Shown: positions 1 through 8,422 of the stretch, piece after piece | Numbering within the stretch: position 1 is the stretch's first letter | How the letters are laid out: every line of letters begins with the position of its first letter | From: UBA1847 sp942492205 | GTDB lineage: Bacteria > Pseudomonadota > Gammaproteobacteria > Steroidobacterales > Woeseiaceae | Direction: 5' to 3' | Assembly (NCBI GenBank): GCA_942492205.1 | Contig: CALODT010000001.1 | Location: 1,550,001-1,614,000, forward strand | DNA length: 64,000 nt | Notes under the pieces: model-generated | Told to the model about the DNA's origin: nothing | Seen by the model: only the letters and a program-made list of their open reading frames with translations | The model's database searches: none | Made by a program: the position numbers and the translations under genes

Positions 1-754
1 CGAGCAGAAGGCCGAAACAGCGATCCAGCACGCCCGTAAATTCCCGGGTATAGCCGGGATGGATCTCGCCAGGTTTGTCACCACTGACCGGTCCTATCAA
101 TGGTGTCTTGGCTCCGTCTTTGGCCGCAAGCAGCGCATCATGAGCCGGCGTATTGCTCCTTACCACGTGGTGGCCTATGACTTCGGTATCAAGCGCAATA
201 TCTTGCGGCTGCTGTCAGATCTCGACTGTCGCATGACCGTGGTTCCGGCGGAGACCCCGGCGGAGGAGGCGATGTCGCTCGCCCCGGACGGCATTTTTCT
301 GTCCAACGGCCCGGGTGACCCCGAGCCCTGCGACTATGCGATTGCCGCCATTCGGACGTTTCTCGATGAAGGCATCCCGGTGTTCGGTATCTGCCTTGGC
401 CACCAGTTGCTGGCCCTGGCTGCCGGCGCCAAAACCATGAAGATGAAATTTGGTCACCACGGTGCGAATCACCCGGTGCAGGATCTGGGCAGTGGCCAGG
501 TGATGATCACCAGCCAGAACCACGGCTTTGCCGTTGACGAGTCCAGCCTGCCGGAAAACGTCGTCGCAACGCACCGCTCCCTGTTCGATGGCACGTTGCA
601 GGGGATCGCGCTGAAAGACAAACCGGCATTCAGTTTTCAGGGCCACCCGGAGGCAAGCCCCGGACCGCACGACCTGGTGCCCTTGTTCGAGCGATTCATT
701 CAAGGCATGGACCTCAAGAAGCGCAAGGGCATCAAGGCGATGATGGGCAAATGA
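1..754 (+). CDS. carA: Carbamoyl-phosphate synthase small chain (5' partial)
   Basis: Glutaminase subunit of carbamoyl-phosphate synthase. It hydrolyses glutamine and passes ammonia to CarB, feeding arginine and pyrimidine synthesis in the cytoplasm. The start lies outside the window; the frame runs from base 2 and about 250 C-terminal residues are visible of the family's usual ~380. The class I glutamine amidotransferase domain is complete. The nucleophile elbow reads FGICLGHQ (Cys codon near 393) and the His/Glu part of the triad sits in QGHPEASPGPHD (near 640-670). The oxyanion strand GIFLSNGPGDPEPCD is also present. carB follows after 75 bases on the same strand, so the two subunits are probably co-transcribed. 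Identity is clear; only the missing N-terminal domain is unseen. Confidence 0.97.
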   Translation, partial: EQKAETAIQHARKFPGIAGMDLARFVTTDRSYQWCLGSVFGRKQRIMSRRIAPYHVVAYDFGIKRNILRLLSDLDCRMTVVPAETPAEEAMSLAPDGIFLSNGPGDPEPCDYAIAAIRTFLDEGIPVFGICLGHQLLALAAGAKTMKMKFGHHGANHPVQDLGSGQVMITSQNHGFAVDESSLPENVVATHRSLFDGTLQGIALKDKPAFSFQGHPEASPGPHDLVPLFERFIQGMDLKKRKGIKAMMGK

Positions 755-772
755 TAAATCCAATAAAAACAA

Positions 773-796
773 ACATTAATAATACTTATTTAATGT
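773..796 (+). repeat. AT-rich inverted repeat between carA and carB
   Basis: ACATTAA (773-779) and TTAATGT (790-796) form a 7-bp dyad around a 10-base AT loop. It sits in a 75-base spacer far richer in A/T than its surroundings. No T-run follows, so it is not a good intrinsic terminator. It could be an RNA structure or a protein site that tunes carB relative to carA; function is unknown. Confidence 0.35.
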
Positions 797-829
797 GTTT
801 CGTAACCCCTGGAACAGCCGCCTGAACCC

Positions 830-3800
830 ATGCCAAGACGTACCGACATAGAAAGCGTCCTGATTATTGGTGCCGGACCGATCGTCATTGGCCAGGCCTG
901 CGAGTTCGACTATTCCGGGGCGCAGGCCTGCAAGGCGCTCCGTGAAGAGGGCTACCGGGTGATCCTGGTGAACTCGAATCCGGCAACGATCATGACGGAT
1001 CCAGAGATGGCAGACGCCATCTATATCGAGCCCGTGCACTGGTCGGCCGTCGAGAGGATTATCGCAAAAGAGCGCCCCGATGCATTGCTGCCAACCATGG
1101 GCGGTCAGACGGGTCTGAACTGTGCGCTGGACCTGGTTCGTGAAGGGGTGCTGGAAAAGTACAAGGTCGAACTGATTGCGGCTTCCCGAGAAGCGATCGA
1201 TATGGCGGAAGACCGCGATCTCTTCCGCAAGGCAATGGCGGACATCGGCCTCGAGTGCCCGAAAGCGCGAATCGCGCATTCCCTGGACGAGGCCCTCGAG
1301 AAACAGCCGGACGTCGGTTTTCCTACCATCATCCGACCGTCTTTCACGATGGGCGGCAGCGGTGGCGGCATCGCCTACAATCTCGAGGAGTTTCAGCGGA
1401 TCGTCAAGCACGGCCTCGAGATGTCCCCGACCACGGAGGTGCTGCTCGAGGAGTCGGTGATCGGCTGGAAGGAATTCGAGATGGAGGTCGTTCGCGACCG
1501 GAACGACAACTGCATCATCGTTTGTGCCATCGAGAATTTCGACCCGATGGGCGTACATACGGGCGACTCGATCACCGTGGCGCCGGCACAGACGCTGACC
1601 GACAAGGAGTATCAGCGCCTGCGTGATGCCTCGCTGGACGTGCTGCGCAAGATCGGCGTCGAGACCGGCGGTTCGAACGTGCAGTTTGCCGTCTGTCCGA
1701 ATACCGGGCGCGTCCTGATCATCGAGATGAATCCGCGTGTGTCGCGCTCCTCGGCCCTGGCCTCGAAAGCGACCGGCTTCCCGATTGCCAAGATCGCCGC
1801 CAAGCTTGCCGTCGGCTATACGCTCGATGAGCTGAAAAACGAGATTACCGGCAGCATGACGCCTGCCTCCTTCGAGCCGGCAATCGATTACGTGGTCACG
1901 AAGATCCCGCGTTTCACGTTCGAGAAGTTCCCGGGCGCCAACGATCGACTGACGACGCAGATGAAGTCAGTGGGCGAGGTCATGGCAATTGGCCGGAATT
2001 TTCAGGAATCGTTGCAAAAAGCGCTGCGCGGCCTCGAGACCGGCATCGATGGCCTCGACGAGATCTGCGGTCCCATTGCAACCGACATCGATCGCGACAA
2101 TCTGCGCCATGAGCTCAGAATCCCCGGTGCCAACCGGCTCCTGTTCATGGCAGATGCGCTCCGCCACGGCTACTCCTGGAAAGATGTTTCGGAGGTCACC
2201 GGTATTGATCCCTGGTTTGTCGTGCAAATCGCCGACCTCGTGAATTGCGAGGCGGAGATCCAGGCCGGCGGCCTGGCGGCGCTCGATGCATCGCGGATGC
2301 GTGCGGTCAAGAGAAAGGGGTTCTCGGACGCGAGGCTGGCGACGATTCTTCACAGTGATGAGAGCGCTGTTCGCGAGCAGCGACATAAGCTTGGCATACG
2401 TCCGGTCTACAAGCGCGTGGACACCTGTGCCGCCGAGTTCGCTACGTCGACGGCTTACCTTTACTCCACCTATGACGAGGAGTGTGAGGCGGAGCCCACG
2501 GACCGGCCAAAAATCATGATCCTGGGTGGCGGTCCGAATCGTATCGGGCAGGGAATCGAGTTCGACTATTGCTGCGTGCATGCGGCGCTCGCGCTCAAGG
2601 AATCGGGTTTCGAGACCATCATGGTGAACTGCAATCCGGAGACCGTATCAACGGATTACGATACGTCGGACCGCTTGTATTTCGAGTCCCTGACGTTCGA
2701 AGACGTCATGGAGATCATCGACAAGGAGCAGCCCAGGGGCGTCATCGTGCAGTACGGCGGTCAGACGCCGTTGAAGCTCGCGCGTGCGCTCGAGGCGGCG
2801 GGGGCGCCGATTATCGGTACCTCGCCCCAATCCATCGATCTCGCGGAAGATCGAGAGCATTTCCAGAAGCTGGTTGAAGACCTGGGCCTGCGGCAGCCGC
2901 CCAACTGCACGGCGCGCAGCAAGGCCGAGGCATTGAAAATGGGCTCGGGCGTCGGGTATCCGCTTATCGTCCGGCCGTCGTACGTTCTTGGCGGTCGCGC
3001 CATGGAGATTGTCCACAATGACGAGGATCTTGCGGCCTACATGGACGCGGCGATCGATGTGTCGAATGACAGCCCCGTGCTGCTGGATCGCTTTCTCGAC
3101 CTCGCCACGGAAGTGGATGTCGACTGCATCAGCGACGGTGAGCGCGTCCTGATCGGCGGAATAATGGAGCATATCGAACAGGCCGGCGTGCACTCCGGAG
3201 ACTCTGGCTGCTCGCTGCCGCCGTTTTCATTAACCGCGGAGGTGCAGAAGGAACTGGAGTCGCAGGTCGTCAAGCTTGCCAAAGGTCTCAAGGTACTGGG
3301 TCTGATGAATACGCAGTTCGCGATCCAGGGCGATGTCGTGTACCTGCTGGAAGTCAATCCGCGCGCCTCCCGCACGGCGCCATTTGTCTCCAAGGCGACT
3401 GGAGTGCCGCTCGCAAAAATCGCGGCGAAAGTCATGGTTGGTCAGACACTGGCGAAACAGGGTTACGCTGATCAGCGCGTGCCAAAATATTTTTCTGTCA
3501 AGGAATCCGTCTTCCCGTTCATCAAGTTCCCGGGCAGCGATCCGATACTTGGGCCGGAAATGAAATCGACCGGTGAGGTTATGGGAGTCGGCCGGACGTT
3601 CGGTGAAGCCTATGCCAAGGCCCAGCTCGCTTCCGGTGTCATCCTGCCACGGCAGGGCACGGCGCTGTTGAGCGTGCGCGAGCGCGACAAGGAATCGTCG
3701 ATCGAACTCGGCAAACTGCTCCACAGCATGGGTTTCGATATCGTCGCCACACACGGCACGGCCAAGTGCCTCGCTCAGGCTGGTGTATCATGCCGGCGTG

Positions 3801-4054
3801 CGAACAAGGTTCGCGAAGGGCGTCCGCATATCGTGGACATGATAAAGAACGGTGAAATCGACTTGATCGTGAACACAACGGAAGGCAAGCAGGCTATCAA
3901 CGAATCCGTCTCAATTCGGGCCGAGGCGGTGCGCAAGGGCGTAACCTACTACACGACCCTTGGGGCGGCAATTGCGACCTGTCGGGCCATCGAGCACCTG
4001 GATGATGGCGACGTCAATCGCCTGCAGGATTTGCACAGCGAGGTCCTGGCATGA
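830..4054 (+). CDS. carB: Carbamoyl-phosphate synthase large chain
   Basis: Synthetase subunit that makes carbamoyl phosphate from bicarbonate, ammonia (from CarA) and two ATP. Its 1074 residues match the usual ~1073. The protein has two homologous ATP-grasp halves: an N-terminal carboxyphosphate domain (GQACEFDYSGAQACKALREE near residue 22) and a C-terminal carbamate kinase half (GQGIEFDYCCVHAAL near residue 570). An oligomerisation segment lies between them and an MGS-like allosteric domain covers about the last 140 residues, where ornithine and UMP usually act. It follows carA and its stop overlaps the greA start in an ATGA arrangement, suggesting coupled translation carA-carB-greA. No damage is seen. 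Confidence 0.98.
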   Translation: MPRRTDIESVLIIGAGPIVIGQACEFDYSGAQACKALREEGYRVILVNSNPATIMTDPEMADAIYIEPVHWSAVERIIAKERPDALLPTMGGQTGLNCALDLVREGVLEKYKVELIAASREAIDMAEDRDLFRKAMADIGLECPKARIAHSLDEALEKQPDVGFPTIIRPSFTMGGSGGGIAYNLEEFQRIVKHGLEMSPTTEVLLEESVIGWKEFEMEVVRDRNDNCIIVCAIENFDPMGVHTGDSITVAPAQTLTDKEYQRLRDASLDVLRKIGVETGGSNVQFAVCPNTGRVLIIEMNPRVSRSSALASKATGFPIAKIAAKLAVGYTLDELKNEITGSMTPASFEPAIDYVVTKIPRFTFEKFPGANDRLTTQMKSVGEVMAIGRNFQESLQKALRGLETGIDGLDEICGPIATDIDRDNLRHELRIPGANRLLFMADALRHGYSWKDVSEVTGIDPWFVVQIADLVNCEAEIQAGGLAALDASRMRAVKRKGFSDARLATILHSDESAVREQRHKLGIRPVYKRVDTCAAEFATSTAYLYSTYDEECEAEPTDRPKIMILGGGPNRIGQGIEFDYCCVHAALALKESGFETIMVNCNPETVSTDYDTSDRLYFESLTFEDVMEIIDKEQPRGVIVQYGGQTPLKLARALEAAGAPIIGTSPQSIDLAEDREHFQKLVEDLGLRQPPNCTARSKAEALKMGSGVGYPLIVRPSYVLGGRAMEIVHNDEDLAAYMDAAIDVSNDSPVLLDRFLDLATEVDVDCISDGERVLIGGIMEHIEQAGVHSGDSGCSLPPFSLTAEVQKELESQVVKLAKGLKVLGLMNTQFAIQGDVVYLLEVNPRASRTAPFVSKATGVPLAKIAAKVMVGQTLAKQGYADQRVPKYFSVKESVFPFIKFPGSDPILGPEMKSTGEVMGVGRTFGEAYAKAQLASGVILPRQGTALLSVRERDKESSIELGKLLHSMGFDIVATHGTAKCLAQAGVSCRRANKVREGRPHIVDMIKNGEIDLIVNTTEGKQAINESVSIRAEAVRKGVTYYTTLGAAIATCRAIEHLDDGDVNRLQDLHSEVLA

Positions 4055-4527
4055 GCAAGGTGCCAATGACGGTGCGCGGCCACGAGTTGCTGCTCGCAGA
4101 GCTGAAGAGGCTCAAGGGCGTCGAACGGCCTACGGTTATCAAGGCAATTGCCGAAGCGCGCGCGCACGGCGATCTCAAGGAAAACGCCGAATACCATGCC
4201 GCGAAGGAGCAGCAGGGTTTCATTGAAGGTCGCATCAAGGAGATCGAAGGCAAGCTTTCGCACGTGCACGTCATCGACGTCACTGCGATCGATGCTCGAG
4301 GTAAAATCGTATTCGGCTCAACGGTCGAACTCATCGACGAAGACACCGGCAAGGAAATTACCTACAAGATCGTCGGCGAGGACGAGGCCGACATCAAGCA
4401 GGGCATGCTGTCATTCACCTCTCCGATTGCTCGCGCGCTGATCAGCAAGAACGAGGGTGATGTCATCGAATTTCAGGCCCCTGATGGCCTGAAAACCTAT
4501 GAAGTCGTCGAGGTTCGTTACGAATAA
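4051..4527 (+). CDS. greA: Transcription elongation factor GreA
   Basis: GreA enters the RNA polymerase secondary channel and stimulates cleavage of backtracked RNA. It has 158 residues, the standard length. The N-terminal coiled coil carries the conserved acidic tip region (HGDLKENAEYHAAKEQQ, about residues 40-56) and is followed by the FKBP-like C-terminal domain (IGLIARALISKNEGD-type segment here reading SPIARALISKNEGDVIEF). The ATG overlaps the carB stop by four bases, so it is translationally coupled to carB. The next gene, yhbY, converges on it from the minus strand with a 15-base gap. Confidence 0.97.
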   Translation: MSKVPMTVRGHELLLAELKRLKGVERPTVIKAIAEARAHGDLKENAEYHAAKEQQGFIEGRIKEIEGKLSHVHVIDVTAIDARGKIVFGSTVELIDEDTGKEITYKIVGEDEADIKQGMLSFTSPIARALISKNEGDVIEFQAPDGLKTYEVVEVRYE

Positions 4528-4542
4528 ACAGTCTTCGGCTCG

Positions 4543-4851
4543 CTATCGGGACGGTAGTCGAATGCGTTGCTCGAGCTTCTTGTTCAGGTTGGGCCGGTAC
4601 AGAAGGGCGACGTTACCGATGCGCTGGATCAGGTTCGCCGCACTGTCGGAGCACATCTTCTCAATGATCTCATCACGTACCGTCCTGTCGCCTGTTCGTA
4701 CCCGAACCTTGATGAGTTCGTGGTGGTTCAGGGTGGATTCGAACTCCGCGAGCACGGACTCGCTCAGGCCGGAGTCGCCGACGATAATGACAGGCTTTAA
4801 TGCGTGGCCCAGGCCGCGCAGGTGCTTCTTCTGGGATTCGCTCAGATTCAT
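4543..4851 (-). CDS. yhbY: YhbY-family CRM-domain RNA-binding protein
   Basis: Small CRM-domain protein of the YhbY family, which binds pre-50S ribosomal particles. I place the start at the ATG giving MNLSESQKKHLRGLGHALKP (102 residues, close to the usual ~97); a longer upstream frame exists but its extra 32 residues look unlike the family and would overlap rlmE. The CRM signature is visible in VIIVGDSGLSESVLAEFE and the KVRVRTGDR and IGNVALLYRPN segments. It is divergent from rlmE, the usual arrangement near rlmE-ftsH, so the 57-base gap at 4852-4908 should hold both promoters. Confidence 0.92.
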   Translation of the reverse strand: MNLSESQKKHLRGLGHALKPVIIVGDSGLSESVLAEFESTLNHHELIKVRVRTGDRTVRDEIIEKMCSDSAANLIQRIGNVALLYRPNLNKKLEQRIRLPSR

Positions 4852-4908
4852 GGGCGCGGAGTGTAGCAGTGCCCCGACAGGGATTCCCATGGCTTTAGCG
4901 GGACGGGC

Positions 4909-5532
4909 ATGAGCGCGCCTCGCGGCAGCGGGGGCAGCTGGTACCAACGACAGCAGCGTGACCCCTACGTTCAGCGAGCCCGCAAGGACGGTTGGCGTTC
5001 ACGCGCCGTTTATAAACTCGAACAAATCGACCAAAAAGAGCGCCTGTTGCGCCCGGATATGGTCTGCGTCGACCTCGGCTCCGCGCCGGGGAGCTGGAGC
5101 CAGTACGTCGCGCAGGTTCTCAAAGGTCGGGCGCGCATCGTGGCGATTGATCTGTTGCCCATGGATTCGCTGCCAGAGGTCGAATTCATACAGGGCGACT
5201 TTCAGGATGAGGCCGTTTTCGCCCACCTGCTCGAGGTCGTTGGTGATGCCGGGGTGGACCTTGTAATGAGCGATATGGCACCCAATATCAGTGGCACCAA
5301 GGCCGTCGACCAGCCGCGATCCATGTACCTCGTGGAACTCGCACTGGATATGGCGCGCCGGGTACTCAAGCCGGGCGGTAATTTCGTCTGCAAGGTGTTT
5401 CAGGGCGAGGGTTTTGATGAACTCCTTGCCGATGCGCGGCGCTCGTTTGAGCGTGTCAGGGCCATGAAGCCCAAGGCGTCACGAGCCGGCAGTCGTGAGG
5501 TTTACTTGGTAGCGAGGAACTACCGTTTGTAG
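4909..5532 (+). CDS. rlmE: 23S rRNA (uridine-2'-O-)-methyltransferase RlmE (FtsJ/RrmJ)
   Basis: SAM-dependent methyltransferase of the RrmJ/FtsJ family that 2'-O-methylates U2552 in the A-loop of 23S rRNA. It has 207 residues, close to 209 in E. coli. The SAM-binding motif CVDLGSAPGSWSQYV lies at about residues 53-67, and the catalytic K-D-K set is visible in YKLEQID (Lys), MSDMAPNISG (Asp) and FVCKVFQGEG (Lys). It is followed after 69 bases by ftsH, the same neighbour as in E. coli, where both belong to the heat-shock regulon; no sigma-32 promoter was confirmed here. Confidence 0.96.
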   Translation: MSAPRGSGGSWYQRQQRDPYVQRARKDGWRSRAVYKLEQIDQKERLLRPDMVCVDLGSAPGSWSQYVAQVLKGRARIVAIDLLPMDSLPEVEFIQGDFQDEAVFAHLLEVVGDAGVDLVMSDMAPNISGTKAVDQPRSMYLVELALDMARRVLKPGGNFVCKVFQGEGFDELLADARRSFERVRAMKPKASRAGSREVYLVARNYRL

Positions 5533-5601
5533 TAGTGTCAAAAGGTACTGACTTGCCGAGGCGGCCTCGGTCCCGGAGCCGCAATTGTACGGAATCCAAA
5601 T

Positions 5602-7530
5602 GTGAATGATTTAACGAAAAACATACTGGTTTTTATTGTCATCATCGTCGTGTTGCTGTCGGTGGTTCAGGGCCTGTCTGGTGTCAGCGGTGGCCAGCCG
5701 CAGGAGAAGAGCTACTCCGAGTTCCTGGACCAGGTTCGCTCCGGGCAGGTAACGATCGCCATTATCGATGAAGACCAGATCCGCTTCGGCAAGGGTGAGA
5801 CGCCACAGTTCTTCACGGTCAGTCCGGAGACGGATAACAACACGCTGATCGGCTTGCTCGACAAGAACGGCGTTGAGTTCACCGGCGCCAAGAAGAAGCA
5901 GCAGAGCCTCATCAGCAGCCTCCTGATCAGTTCATTCCCGATTCTGTTACTTATCGGTGTATGGATTTACTTCATGCGCCAGATGCAGGGCGGCGGTGGC
6001 GGTCGCGGCGCGATGTCGTTCGGCAAGAGCAAGGCGCGACTGCTTGGCGAGGACCAGGTCGGGGTCACGTTCGCCGATGTGGCGGGCGTCGAGGAGGCAA
6101 AAGCAGAAGTTTCCGAAATCGTCGAATTCCTGAAAGACCCCAGCAAGTTCCAGCGGCTCGGCGGAAAGATTCCAAAAGGCGTACTGATGGTTGGTTCGCC
6201 CGGTACCGGCAAGACGCTGCTTGCGAAGGCCATTGCGGGTGAAGCCAAGGTACCGTTCTTCACGATTTCCGGCTCGGATTTCGTCGAAATGTTCGTCGGC
6301 GTGGGCGCATCGCGCGTTCGCGACATGTTTGATCAGGCCAAGAAGCAGGCACCGTGCATCATCTTCATCGATGAGCTGGATGCCGTTGGCCGCCATCGCG
6401 GCGCGGGGCTCGGCGGCGGGCACGACGAGCGCGAGCAGACGCTGAACCAGATGCTGGTTGAGATGGATGGCTTCGAGGGTACCGAGGGCGTTATCGTCAT
6501 TGCGGCAACCAACCGGCCTGACGTTCTCGATCCCGCATTGCTGCGACCCGGTCGTTTTGACCGCCAGGTCGTTGTGCCGTTACCCGATGTTCGTGGTCGC
6601 GAGCTGATTCTGAAGGTTCACATGCGCAAGGTGCCTCTGGACGAGGACGTGCGGCCGGGCATTATCGCGCGCGGTACGCCAGGCTTTTCCGGTGCGGATC
6701 TTGCGAACCTCGTCAATGAGGCTGCCTTGTTCGCGGCGCGCTCGAACAAGCGCGTGGTCAGCATGGATGAGTTTGAAAAAGCCAAGGACAAGATCATGAT
6801 GGGCGCCGAGCGCCGATCCATGGTGATGAGCGAGAAGGAGAAGCTCAATACCGCCTATCACGAGGCCGGCCATGCGATCGTCGGCTACCTCGTCCCCGAG
6901 CATGATCCCGTGTACAAGGTCACCATCATCCCGCGCGGTCGTGCGCTCGGCGTGACGATGTACCTTCCCGAGGAAGATCGTTACAGCATGTCGAGGCAGC
7001 AGCTTGAGAGCAGTATTTCGAGCCTGTTCGGCGGCCGTATCGCCGAGGAGATGATTAACGGCTCCGGGGGCGTCACGACCGGTGCGTCAAACGATATTGA
7101 GCGAGCTACCGAGATTGCGCGCAATATGGTGACCAAGTGGGGGCTTTCGGAGCGCCTCGGTCCGCTGACCTACAGTGAAGACGATGGCGAGGTCTTCCTG
7201 GGTCGATCGGTTACGCAACATAAACAGGTGTCCGATGACACGGCGCATGCGATTGATGAAGAGGTTCGCCGGATTATCGACTCTAACTACGAGCGCGCTC
7301 AGACGATGCTTACCGAGAACATCGACAAGCTGCACGCGATGGCCAAGGCGCTGGTCAAGTACGAGACCATCGGTGAGCTGCAGATCAAGGACATCATGGA
7401 AGGGCGTGAACCGCGTCCACCGGAAGATTGGGACGACTCGATCGATCCGCGCCGCCCTGATGATGATGGAACCGCGACTGCCGAATCCGGAACCAAGACT
7501 GCGATAGGCGGACCGGCAAGCGAGCATTAG
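5602..7530 (+). CDS. ftsH: ATP-dependent zinc metalloprotease FtsH
   Basis: Membrane-anchored AAA+ protease that degrades misfolded membrane proteins and short-lived regulators. The product has 642 residues from a GTG start, next to 644 in E. coli. Two transmembrane segments (about residues 6-24 and 105-125) enclose a periplasmic domain. Then come Walker A GSPGTGKTLLAKA, Walker B CIIFIDELDAVG, the arginine-finger region LLRPGRFDRQ, and the zinc protease motif HEAGH with a C-terminal third ligand region. The tail is acidic and low-complexity. The order rlmE-ftsH-folP-glmM is conserved in gammaproteobacteria. A strong intrinsic terminator follows within 25 bases of the stop, so downstream genes are partly insulated. 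Confidence 0.98.
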   Translation: MNDLTKNILVFIVIIVVLLSVVQGLSGVSGGQPQEKSYSEFLDQVRSGQVTIAIIDEDQIRFGKGETPQFFTVSPETDNNTLIGLLDKNGVEFTGAKKKQQSLISSLLISSFPILLLIGVWIYFMRQMQGGGGGRGAMSFGKSKARLLGEDQVGVTFADVAGVEEAKAEVSEIVEFLKDPSKFQRLGGKIPKGVLMVGSPGTGKTLLAKAIAGEAKVPFFTISGSDFVEMFVGVGASRVRDMFDQAKKQAPCIIFIDELDAVGRHRGAGLGGGHDEREQTLNQMLVEMDGFEGTEGVIVIAATNRPDVLDPALLRPGRFDRQVVVPLPDVRGRELILKVHMRKVPLDEDVRPGIIARGTPGFSGADLANLVNEAALFAARSNKRVVSMDEFEKAKDKIMMGAERRSMVMSEKEKLNTAYHEAGHAIVGYLVPEHDPVYKVTIIPRGRALGVTMYLPEEDRYSMSRQQLESSISSLFGGRIAEEMINGSGGVTTGASNDIERATEIARNMVTKWGLSERLGPLTYSEDDGEVFLGRSVTQHKQVSDDTAHAIDEEVRRIIDSNYERAQTMLTENIDKLHAMAKALVKYETIGELQIKDIMEGREPRPPEDWDDSIDPRRPDDDGTATAESGTKTAIGGPASEH

Positions 7531-7550
7531 GTCGACCTGTCCAGGTACCC

Positions 7551-7584
7551 GAGTGAGCGCCACCAGGCGCTCTCTCTTTTTTTG
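7551..7584 (+). terminator. Intrinsic terminator after ftsH
   Basis: GAGCGCC (7555-7561) pairs with GGCGCTC (7566-7572) around an ACCA loop and is followed by a pyrimidine run ending in seven T (7577-7583). It ends only 12 bases before the folP start codon, so folP must be read by leakage through this structure or from a start inside it. Confidence 0.8.
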
Positions 7585-7595
7585 GTGACAAGAAA

Positions 7596-8420
7596 TTGCT
7601 CAAGCTAGGTCCTATCGATCTTCAGGTGCCCTCGGTCATGGGCATCCTTAACGTGACGCCGGACTCCTTTTCTGATGGCGGGCGCTACGTCAATCCGCAA
7701 ATCGCATTGCGTCAGGCCACAGCGATGGTGGAAGAGGGCGCAGCCATTATCGATATTGGCGGCGAATCTACGCGTCCCGGTGCGAATGCCGTCGGCGAGC
7801 AGGAGGAGCTGGACCGGGTTGTACCGGTCATCGAGTCTGTCAGGTCGGTGACAGACGTTCCCATTTCCGTCGATACCAGCAAGCCCGGCGTCATGCGGGC
7901 GGCGGTTGCGGCCGGCGCATCGATGATTAACGACGTTGCAGCACTTCAGTTGGATGGCGCGCTGGCCACGGCTGCGGAGCTGGGCGTGCCGGTCTGCCTG
8001 ATGCACATGCGTGGCGAGCCCCGTACCATGCAGCAGGCCCCGGCCTACGATGACGTTGTGTCCGAGGTTGCGGCATTCCTGTCCGATCGGGTCGAAGCTT
8101 GCGTTGCTGCGGGCCTCGCAGAGGATCTGATTGTCATCGATCCCGGCTTTGGCTTTGGCAAAACACACGCGCACAATGTCCAGTTGCTCGCGAATCTGCG
8201 ACAATTGCGGGTTCATAGTCGGCCGCTTTTGGCGGGTATCTCCCGCAAGTCGACACTTGGCGCTTTAACGGGGCGGGATACGAGTGAACGTGTACCGGCA
8301 AGTGTCGCGGCGGCCGTCATCGCGGTATTGAACGGCGCGGATATTATTCGAGCGCACGATGTCGGCCCGACGGTCGACGCGATCAAGGTCGCGCGGGCAG
8401 TTCTGGAAACAGGCAGATAG
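7596..8420 (+). CDS. folP: Dihydropteroate synthase
   Basis: Condenses p-aminobenzoate with dihydropterin pyrophosphate to dihydropteroate in folate synthesis; the target of sulfonamides. It has 274 residues. A TTG start is used, with GGTGA at 7584-7588 as the ribosome-binding site. Both family signatures are present: GILNVTPDSFSDGGRY near residue 16 and DIGGESTRPGA near residue 53; the later pterin/pABA loop appears as GFGFGK and AGISRKS. glmM begins two bases after the stop, so folP-glmM are one transcriptional unit, as in many gammaproteobacteria. Confidence 0.96.
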   Translation: MLKLGPIDLQVPSVMGILNVTPDSFSDGGRYVNPQIALRQATAMVEEGAAIIDIGGESTRPGANAVGEQEELDRVVPVIESVRSVTDVPISVDTSKPGVMRAAVAAGASMINDVAALQLDGALATAAELGVPVCLMHMRGEPRTMQQAPAYDDVVSEVAAFLSDRVEACVAAGLAEDLIVIDPGFGFGKTHAHNVQLLANLRQLRVHSRPLLAGISRKSTLGALTGRDTSERVPASVAAAVIAVLNGADIIRAHDVGPTVDAIKVARAVLETGR

Positions 8421-8422
8421 CA

